A program made the position numbers and the translations under genes. Shown one piece after another: positions 36,973-42,252 of a stretch of DNA of 42,252 nucleotides. Under the pieces are notes generated by a model. The model searched no databases, had not been told where the DNA came from, and worked only from the letters and a program-made list of their open reading frames with translations. This DNA comes from Derxia lacustris (GTDB taxonomy: Bacteria > Pseudomonadota > Gammaproteobacteria > Burkholderiales > Burkholderiaceae_E), in assembly GCF_002105195.1 (NCBI RefSeq), contig NZ_MUHU01000012.1:1-42252 (forward strand), in the 5' to 3' direction. Every line of letters begins with the position of its first letter. Position 1 is the stretch's first letter.

Positions 36973-38157
36973 TCAGTCCGGGTGCCGCAAAGGCGAACTT
37001 TCGGCATACGCCAATCCAGCTTCGAAAAAACTGCGCAGCCATGTGTTTTCGGCCATGCCGGTCAGCGTCTCGAAACCTTCGGCAAACCACCGGCATGGCC
37101 AGCGCGTCATGACATCCGAAGTGAGATAGCGCTCAAGCCGGGCAAGCGTTCCTGACGGCAGCGCCGCCACCACCGGAATCGATGCAAGTCGGCCATAAAT
37201 CTCGGGATGATCGGGTAGCGGCAGACACCAATGCCATCGTGAGTCACGCAAATGCTCGCGAATATCCCTCCGGCAGAAGTCTTCGCTCAGCAAAGGACCG
37301 GACAGGGAAAACGAATCGGGCCACACGAATTCGTCCTGCTCTTCCTGGGATTCCAGCCGGTTCGGCGAACGGCTGGCCAGCCACTCCCGATACAGCCGAC
37401 GATCAACCTCGACTTCCAAATATCTCGGGCCATGCGATGCCGGTATGTGACGCCCCTGAGGTCGGCTCATGAGCTGCCTCGCGGTCGCCTGCTGCCGTGC
37501 AAGTTTTTGTGCCTTCCACTCCGCCCGCAGTTCCGACTGAGTCCGGGCAAGGTCGGGATGGACCAGCCAGCGCATTGGCAGAGCCCCTGTTCGCAAGGCA
37601 TCTTGCAATTCCGCCATCGTCAGCCAGACCCGGGCACGGTCTACCCGGATTTCCAGGCACGCAAACCCCGCTTGGAGCAAGGCCATTGCCTTGTCGTCGG
37701 ACACATCGGCAGTGACAACCACTTCAATCGCAGTTTCTGTTCCTTGCACCGTGGCGAGAACGTCCGCCCGATAACCGAGTACGGCGTGCTCCAGACGTGG
37801 ATTTCCAAGCGGGGTCAAACCTGCGGGGACGACGGACTGACAGCGTCGCAGCGCACCGTCCCAGATTTCTGCGGCGAGTTCTGGCACATGCAATTCGCCC
37901 AGCGCAAGCAGCGCAGCCTTGGTCGCCGCATGCAGCGCTGACTCAACCCCTGCGCGCCCACAGGCGACAGCTTGGTCATGCGCGAAATGTGGGCGCCGTC
38001 CGCCACCACGAGAGTGCTTGGCCAGAACGGAGCCTTGGCACTCAAGGCAAATGCAGTCTGCGTCCCGGCCGGAGGGAACATCGAGAGGACCGACGACCCG
38101 CCCGTCCTCGCGCCGACGGGCAAAGGGGACAAGCAAATCCGAAAGCTTGGAAGACAT
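36973..38157 (-). CDS. CoiA-like nuclease-type protein, possible defence gene
   Basis: 394 residues. The N-terminal region has a zinc-finger-like cluster (C35, C37, C40 with H57, H60 in RPHFAHD). This is followed by a helix and then GYRADVLATVQ...TAIEVVVTADVSDDKA: a D132/E145 pattern like the CoiA/PD-(D/E)XK nuclease core, though Val stands where Lys or Gln is usual. Residues 215-394 are not recognised. CoiA proteins assist DNA uptake or recombination, but many relatives sit in defence loci. GC is noticeably lower than in the flanking transporter operon. ATG at 38157 is used; a TTG 30 bases earlier is possible. It lies 132 bases downstream of the RloB gene on the same strand. Confidence 0.65.
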   Translation of the reverse strand: MSSKLSDLLVPFARRREDGRVVGPLDVPSGRDADCICLECQGSVLAKHSRGGGRRPHFAHDQAVACGRAGVESALHAATKAALLALGELHVPELAAEIWDGALRRCQSVVPAGLTPLGNPRLEHAVLGYRADVLATVQGTETAIEVVVTADVSDDKAMALLQAGFACLEIRVDRARVWLTMAELQDALRTGALPMRWLVHPDLARTQSELRAEWKAQKLARQQATARQLMSRPQGRHIPASHGPRYLEVEVDRRLYREWLASRSPNRLESQEEQDEFVWPDSFSLSGPLLSEDFCRRDIREHLRDSRWHWCLPLPDHPEIYGRLASIPVVAALPSGTLARLERYLTSDVMTRWPCRWFAEGFETLTGMAENTWLRSFFEAGLAYAESSPLRHPD

Positions 38158-38289
38158 GAGACGGGCGCGAATTGAACCTGACGCCAAAGGCTCGACGCCC
38201 CGCCTGTTTGGCGCAATGACGAATCACGCCAAGTCGAACGCGACAACGCTCCCACCGTTTGCCAACAGAGGGGCTTCAGTCGTCAATCG

Positions 38290-38982
38290 TCAATCGTCTA
38301 CACGCTCAGTCTTCAAATGCACAAGCCGGTGTACCAGCGTGTGCATGCCGGTATAGGGGGCTTGCCCGTCGTGGGCGGTGGTGACGGCGGCGCGCGCCTG
38401 AGCCCGGCGCGTGGCGGTATCGAGCAATGCCTTGCTGGCGGCCCAGTGCCCGCCCTGCCCCTTCGCATAGCCGGGCAAGTGAGCTTGCAGGCGGCGCAGC
38501 GCGTCGTCGCGGTGCAGCGGCGCGTTCACATCCTCGAAGTGCAGCAGCAGCCAGAGTTCAAAGCAGGGCACCGAGGCGATCGCCTCGAAGGGCACGGGCC
38601 GCTTCTCGTCGTTGCGGTGCCTGCCGTCCAGCGCCGCCGCCTTGGCGAGGGCGGCATGGTAGGTGGCGTGGTCGTCGCGGTCGAACACGCAGCACACGCG
38701 GTCGAATTCGCGCGGGCGCAGGCCAAGCCGCGCGTCGCCATTCAGCAGCAGGTGCTCGGCGTAGTCGACGATCTGGATTGGCGACGTCCCCCAATCGCTG
38801 TGCAGCACCTGCACGTTGGCAGTGGGCAACCGCAAGTCCTGCCGGATTTCTTCGATGTAGTTGGGTTCGGTCTTCTTGCCTTCGCAGACGATCAGCAAAC
38901 GCTCGACGGGTTGCCGCGTTGCCTTCTGGCGGCCCAACGCTCTGGCTGCCTGACGGTGGCGCGGCTGGTTGTCGCGGCCCAT
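38290..38982 (-). CDS. RloB-like protein (TOPRIM-type), partner of the upstream ATPase
   Basis: 230 residues. The N-terminal LLIVCEGKKTEPNYIEE (E34) and the later VCCVFDRDDH (D101, D103) form the Glu and DxD of a TOPRIM-like active site, followed by the family block SVPCFELWLLLHFE. RloB was first noted as an ORF linked to Type I restriction loci and occurs with AAA ATPases in anti-phage modules. A role as a nuclease or translation-arresting effector released by the ATPase is inferred. The start ATG at 38982 is four bases after the ATPase stop. Confidence 0.85.
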   Translation of the reverse strand: MGRDNQPRHRQAARALGRQKATRQPVERLLIVCEGKKTEPNYIEEIRQDLRLPTANVQVLHSDWGTSPIQIVDYAEHLLLNGDARLGLRPREFDRVCCVFDRDDHATYHAALAKAAALDGRHRNDEKRPVPFEAIASVPCFELWLLLHFEDVNAPLHRDDALRRLQAHLPGYAKGQGGHWAASKALLDTATRRAQARAAVTTAHDGQAPYTGMHTLVHRLVHLKTERVDD

Positions 38983-38986
38983 GCGC

Positions 38987-40300
38987 TCAGGCGCCGGTGG
39001 ACGAACGCTGCGCACCACCGCGCGTGGCGCCACGCGGGCCGGGCGGCAGGGCGATGGCGGGCAGGCTGCGCAGCACCGGCACCGCGCCGTAGCGCCCGGC
39101 CAGATAGCCGCGTTCCAGTGCCTCGTGCTTGCGCGGACTGAAGTCGCTGAGCGGATAAAGCCGCGTGGCCTGGTCGGCGTCCTTCTCGGTAAACCAGATC
39201 TGGTCGCGCCGGAACAGGCCCTGATCGAGCAGCGAGGTGTCGTGCGTGGTGAACACCAGCTGGGCGCCGCGCGGATTGAGCGCCGGGTCGTGAAACATGG
39301 CGACCAGCCGGCGCACCAGCAACGTGTGCAGGCTGCTGTCGAGTTCGTCCACCACGAGAGCGCGGCCATCGCGCAGCACGTCGAGCACCGGCGCGACAAG
39401 GCAGTAGAGGCGCTGCGTGCCTTCGGATTCCTCGTGCAGTTCGAAGCTGGCCTTGCCGGCGGAAGTGCTGTGCTCGAACAGCGGGACGAGGATTTCGCTC
39501 TCTTCCTTGCCCATGTGCACCACGCCATCGGCGCCGAAAGCGAAGTTGTCGGTGACGCCTCGCATGGCGGTGGTTTTCACCTCGGCAATGCTGATGTCGG
39601 CAGTCGACAGGAAATCGCGCACGGCCAGGCGCCCCGCTGCGCTGGCGAGCAGGTGCGTGGTGAGTTCGTGATTGAGCGACGCATGCGCCGGCAGGTAGAC
39701 GAGGCAATCGACGATGGCCCGATACACCGGAACCATCTGGTCGGCATTGAGCTGCGCGGCCATCGACAGAAAAAGCGCATTGGCCCGCGTGCTGTCCTGC
39801 CAGAGCTTGCGTGCGCCCTTGAGATAGGCGCTGAACTCGTAAACATCGCGCTCGCCATCGAAACGACGGCTGAACCATTGCGTGGGCTTGGCGCTGTGCC
39901 AAACCACCAGCGACTCGCTGACGATGCGCTGCGCGGTCATCTCGAAGGCGTACTGGTGCCGCAAGCCGGCGTGAACGAAGCTCAGCTCGAAGGCAGTGGG
40001 CTCGGCGGCCCGGGCCGGATCGAGCCGGAACGGCTGCACGTTGTAGGTCTGGCCCGGCTGGATGACGGTCGCCGATTCGGCCACCACGGCGCGCATGTAG
40101 TCGAGCGCCTTGAGCAGCGTGGTCTTGCCACTGGCATTGGGGCCGTAGATGACGGCGCTGCGCACCGCCTGCGCGGGCGACTTGAGGCCGGTGGCGCCGG
40201 TATGGCTGGCGGCCAGTTCGCGGTCGGCCGAGGCGACGAAGCTCAGGCACTGTTCATCGCGGATCGAGCCGAAATTGCGCACCCGGAATTCGAGCAGCAT
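38987..40300 (-). CDS. AAA/ABC-type ATPase of a RloB-associated defence module
   Basis: 437 residues. An SMC/ABC-like ATPase of the AAA_15/AAA_21 type: N-terminal LLEFRVRNFGSIRDEQ, Walker A GPNASGKT (53-60), signature-like ESEGTQRLY (~291-299), Walker B ALVVDELDSSLH (314-325) and switch TTHDTSLLD (H353). The mid-region has no inserted nuclease, consistent with the nuclease function being in the separate RloB protein. ATG at 40300 has ACGGAG 6 bases upstream; an earlier ATG (40336) lacks a good site. The arrangement resembles two-gene abortive-infection systems that pair an ATPase with a TOPRIM protein. Confidence 0.87.
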   Translation of the reverse strand: MLLEFRVRNFGSIRDEQCLSFVASADRELAASHTGATGLKSPAQAVRSAVIYGPNASGKTTLLKALDYMRAVVAESATVIQPGQTYNVQPFRLDPARAAEPTAFELSFVHAGLRHQYAFEMTAQRIVSESLVVWHSAKPTQWFSRRFDGERDVYEFSAYLKGARKLWQDSTRANALFLSMAAQLNADQMVPVYRAIVDCLVYLPAHASLNHELTTHLLASAAGRLAVRDFLSTADISIAEVKTTAMRGVTDNFAFGADGVVHMGKEESEILVPLFEHSTSAGKASFELHEESEGTQRLYCLVAPVLDVLRDGRALVVDELDSSLHTLLVRRLVAMFHDPALNPRGAQLVFTTHDTSLLDQGLFRRDQIWFTEKDADQATRLYPLSDFSPRKHEALERGYLAGRYGAVPVLRSLPAIALPPGPRGATRGGAQRSSTGA

Positions 40301-40419
40301 GGCGGTCTCCGTTGAAAATTTTTCTGATATTCGCATGTAGTGAGCAAATTCAATCGTCATTTTTACTTTCACGGATGAGCGTCGGCCGGCGACACCGCAA
40401 GACTCATCACGACACATCC

Positions 40420-40440
40420 CGATGCAATCCACTTGCATCG
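40420..40440. promoter_or_regulatory. Perfect 21-bp palindrome upstream of the ArsR-type gene
   Basis: CGATGCAA-N5-TTGCATCG has perfect 8-base arms, 50 bases before the regulator's start. It lies in the divergent region between the defence ATPase and the ArsR-type gene. It is probably an operator for the ArsR-type regulator, or possibly for the ATPase unit. Confidence 0.6.
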
Positions 40441-40449
40441 TCTTTTCCC

Positions 40450-40463
40450 GATATGCCAATATC
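40450..40463. promoter_or_regulatory. Second inverted repeat GATAT-N4-ATATC
   Basis: Perfect 5-base arms, AT-rich, 9 bases after the larger palindrome and 27 bases before the ArsR-type start. ATAT-type arms are common in ArsR/SmtB operators. It may also contain the -10 region of the regulator gene. Confidence 0.45.
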
Positions 40464-40490
40464 CCGATCAACCGATAAGCCCCACCCACC

Positions 40491-40787
40491 ATGGACATCG
40501 ACGAAATCCTCAAGGCCCTCGCCAACCCCATCCGCCGCGAAATCCTCGGCTGGCTGAAAGACCCGCAAACCCACTTCACCGAGCAGAACCACGCCTGGGA
40601 AGAAGGCGTCTGCGTCGGCCGCATCTACGAGCGCGCCGGGCTGTCGCAATCGACCGTGTCGACGCACATGGCGGTGCTCGAACGCGCCGGTCTCGTCACC
40701 TCGCAGCGCGCCGGCCAATGGGTGCTCTACAAGCGCGACGAGGCGGCCATCGCCGCCTTTCTGCAAGCCATGAAGTCCGATCTCTGA
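40491..40787 (+). CDS. ArsR-type winged-helix transcriptional regulator
   Basis: 98 residues. The winged helix covers almost the whole chain: DEILKALANPIRREILGWL, the recognition helix in LSQSTVSTHMAVLERAGLV and the wing SQRAGQWVLYKR. It has a single Cys (C41 in EEGVCVGRIYER) near the ligand region and none of the classic metal-binding Cys pairs, so it likely senses an organic or thiol-reactive signal. It precedes an MFS exporter by 60 bases, then an Old Yellow Enzyme gene, a frequent combination for electrophile resistance. Confidence 0.9.
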   Translation: MDIDEILKALANPIRREILGWLKDPQTHFTEQNHAWEEGVCVGRIYERAGLSQSTVSTHMAVLERAGLVTSQRAGQWVLYKRDEAAIAAFLQAMKSDL

Positions 40788-40847
40788 CCCTCACTCCGGC
40801 GCGAAGCGGCCCGCACGAGGCCGCGCCAATCACTCTCCTCCCCGCCC

Positions 40848-42011
40848 ATGCCTCTCGCCCTGCTAGCGCTTGCAATCAGCACCTTCGCCATCGGCACGAC
40901 CGAGTTCGTGGTGATGGGTCTGCTGCCCGAAGTGGCGCGCGACCTTGCCGTGTCCATCCCCACGGCCGGCTGGCTGGTGGGCGGCTATGCGCTCGGCGTG
41001 GCCTTCGGCGCGCCGCTCATGGCCATCGCCACGCTCAACCTGCAGCGCAAGGCCACGCTGCTGCTGCTGATGGCCATCTTCATCGCCGGCAACGTGATGT
41101 GCGCGCTGGCCGACAGCTACTGGCTGCTGATGGCGGCGCGCGTGGTCACCTCGCTGTGCCACGGCGCCTTCTTCGGCATCGGCTCGGTGGTGGCGGCCAC
41201 GCTGGCCGCGCCCGAGCGGCGTGCGTCGGCGGTGGCGCTGGTGTTCGCCGGGCTGACCATTTCCAACATCGTCGGCGTGCCGCTCGGCACGGCGCTCGGC
41301 CAGGCCCAGGGCTGGCGCATGACCTTCTGGGCGGTGAGCGGGCTGGGCGTGATCGCCTTTGTTTCGCTGCTCGCGCTGCTGCCGAGTCAGCCCGCGCCGC
41401 GCAGTGCCGGCATCGGCCATGAACTGCGCGCGCTGCTCGACCGGGGCCTCGCCTGCGCGCTCGGGCTGTCGGTGCTGGCGAGCACGTCGATGTTTGCGCT
41501 GTTCACCTACATCGCGCCGCTGCTGCTCGACATCACGCAGCTGTCGCCGGAAGGCGTGACCGGCTCGCTGCTGGTGGCCGGCGCCGGCGCCACGGTCGGC
41601 AATCTGCTCGGCGGCCGGCTGGCCGATCGCGGCATCCGGCGCGCGATGGCCCAGGCCTTCGGCGCGACCGCGCTGGTGGCGGCCGCATTCGCCTGGACCG
41701 CGCATTCCTTCGTGCTGGCCGAGATCACGGTGTTCCTGTGGGCGACGGCCAGCTTTGCCAGCGGCCCGGCGCTGCAACTCAATGTGGTGAACCACGGCCA
41801 TCGCGCGCCCAACCTGGTGGCGACGCTGAACATCGGCGCGTTCAACCTCGGCAACGCCATCGGCGCCTGGATCGGCGGGCAGACGATTGCGCTTGGCCTC
41901 GGGCTGAACGCGGTGCCGGTGGTCGCGGCCGTGGCGGCGCTGATCGCGCTCGGCGCATCGCGGCTGGCGCCGCAGTTGCCGGCACATGCGCCGGCCACCG
42001 CCAACGCCTGA
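40848..42011 (+). CDS. MFS transporter of the AraJ/drug efflux (DHA1) type
   Basis: 387 residues with twelve membrane segments. Typical blocks are the N-terminal ISTFAIGTTEFVVMGLLPEVA and GWLVGGYALGVAFGAPL, the motif C-like region GVPLGTALGQ-QGWRMTFW after helix five, and the C-terminal NIGAFNLGNAIGAWIGG. Members export sugars, drugs or small aromatic compounds; the substrate is unknown. It is expected to be under the ArsR-type regulator just upstream. Confidence 0.9.
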   Translation: MPLALLALAISTFAIGTTEFVVMGLLPEVARDLAVSIPTAGWLVGGYALGVAFGAPLMAIATLNLQRKATLLLLMAIFIAGNVMCALADSYWLLMAARVVTSLCHGAFFGIGSVVAATLAAPERRASAVALVFAGLTISNIVGVPLGTALGQAQGWRMTFWAVSGLGVIAFVSLLALLPSQPAPRSAGIGHELRALLDRGLACALGLSVLASTSMFALFTYIAPLLLDITQLSPEGVTGSLLVAGAGATVGNLLGGRLADRGIRRAMAQAFGATALVAAAFAWTAHSFVLAEITVFLWATASFASGPALQLNVVNHGHRAPNLVATLNIGAFNLGNAIGAWIGGQTIALGLGLNAVPVVAAVAALIALGASRLAPQLPAHAPATANA

Positions 42012-42054
42012 GCCGGCGCGCTCGAAGCGCAAGACCGCCTCCGCCTCCGCCACG

Positions 42055-42117
42055 ACGCAGCACGCAGCACGCAGCACGCAGCACGCAGCACGCAGCACGC
42101 AGCACGCAGCACGCAGC
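42055..42117. repeat. Nine tandem copies of a 7-bp repeat (ACGCAGC)
   Basis: Nine perfect copies run without interruption from 42055 to 42117, between the MFS stop codon and the next gene's ribosome site. It is non-coding on the plus strand. Such short repeats change copy number by slippage and could alter spacing or folding of the intergenic mRNA. Confidence 0.95.
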
Positions 42118-42174
42118 ATCAAACCCCGATTCACCCGCCCGCGCACCCGCCCGGCGGCATTCCAAGGAGAAGCC

Positions 42175-42252
42175 ATGCACTCGTTGTTCGAACCCATCCG
42201 CGTCGGTGACCTCGACCGGCCGAACCGCAACTCGACTGACCCCCAGCGCCGC
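42175..42252 (+). CDS. Start of an Old Yellow Enzyme family (alkene reductase) gene, cut by the window edge
   Basis: ATG at 42175 has a strong AAGGAGA 4 bases upstream. The first 18 residues, MHSLFEPIRVGDLDRPNR, match the N-terminus of NemA-type FMN-dependent ene reductases. The following codons (NSTDPQRR) do not match the expected continuation of the type xxMAPLTRNR, suggesting a sequence error or deletion at the very end. These enzymes reduce electrophilic alkenes and nitro compounds with NADPH, fitting the regulator and exporter upstream. Confidence 0.6.
   Translation, partial: MHSLFEPIRVGDLDRPNRNSTDPQRR

Noticed and set aside
42055..42117. 7-bp repeat as a CRISPR-like or coding repeat
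   Set aside because: Units are 7 bp without spacers, and the frame on the opposite strand (Cys/Ala/Leu repeats) has no gene support.

Overview
The window reads as a high-GC (roughly 70 percent) proteobacterial chromosome, most like a betaproteobacterium of the Burkholderiales. The main clues are a complete C-P lyase operon, a ribbon-helix-helix/PHB-depolymerase pair, the yhiI-rbbA-yhhJ export operon and the codon bias. I cannot name the genus. Genes are tightly packed with many 4-base ATGA overlaps. The left edge cuts a gene. The right edge cuts another just after its start, and the last ~24 bases there look unlike the expected gene. No tRNA, rRNA, CRISPR array or insertion sequence was recognised.

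Layout. 1-3115: a ceramidase-like membrane protein and an exported acetolactate decarboxylase (minus strand), then a ribbon-helix-helix regulator and a PHB-depolymerase-type esterase (plus strand). 3140-5638: a compact restriction-modification cassette (vsr, C5 methyltransferase, PD-(D/E)XK-like endonuclease) whose GC is clearly lower than its surroundings, so probably acquired. 5721-6874: a transglutaminase-like enzyme and a small companion gene.

7232-18162: a phosphonate regulon in three transcription units. PhnF plus a 2H-type phosphoesterase run leftward. phnGHIJKLM runs rightward from a shared divergent promoter carrying a perfect 14-bp palindrome. phnCDE plus a PhnZ-like HD-domain protein run leftward toward phnM from a promoter with four 11-bp-spaced Pho-box half-sites. 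Transport is thus probably under PhoB and the C-P lyase under PhnF. phnN and phnP are absent; the 2H protein is the only candidate in the window for the cyclic-phosphate step.

18381-25980: metabolic and transport genes: a cytochrome c-PQQ dehydrogenase fusion with the heme domain first, a DUF2252 kinase-like protein overlapping a SulP transporter, an unknown membrane protein, and a divergent HxlR regulator/QorB-like reductase pair.

26257-29982 is the most unusual gene: a 1241-residue protein with an N-terminal membrane anchor, a seven-bladed Ycf48-like beta-propeller built from 42-residue repeats that are nearly identical in DNA, and a cytoplasmic KAP-family P-loop NTPase. Predicted topology places the propeller outside and the NTPase inside, like a receptor. 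29997-36933: an ABC exporter and, divergently, a yhiI-rbbA-yhhJ-like operon. 36973-40300: three minus-strand genes (AAA ATPase, RloB-like TOPRIM-type protein, CoiA-like nuclease-type protein) that look like a defence module. 40491-42252: ArsR-type regulator, MFS exporter and the start of an Old Yellow Enzyme family reductase, separated by a nine-copy 7-bp tandem repeat.
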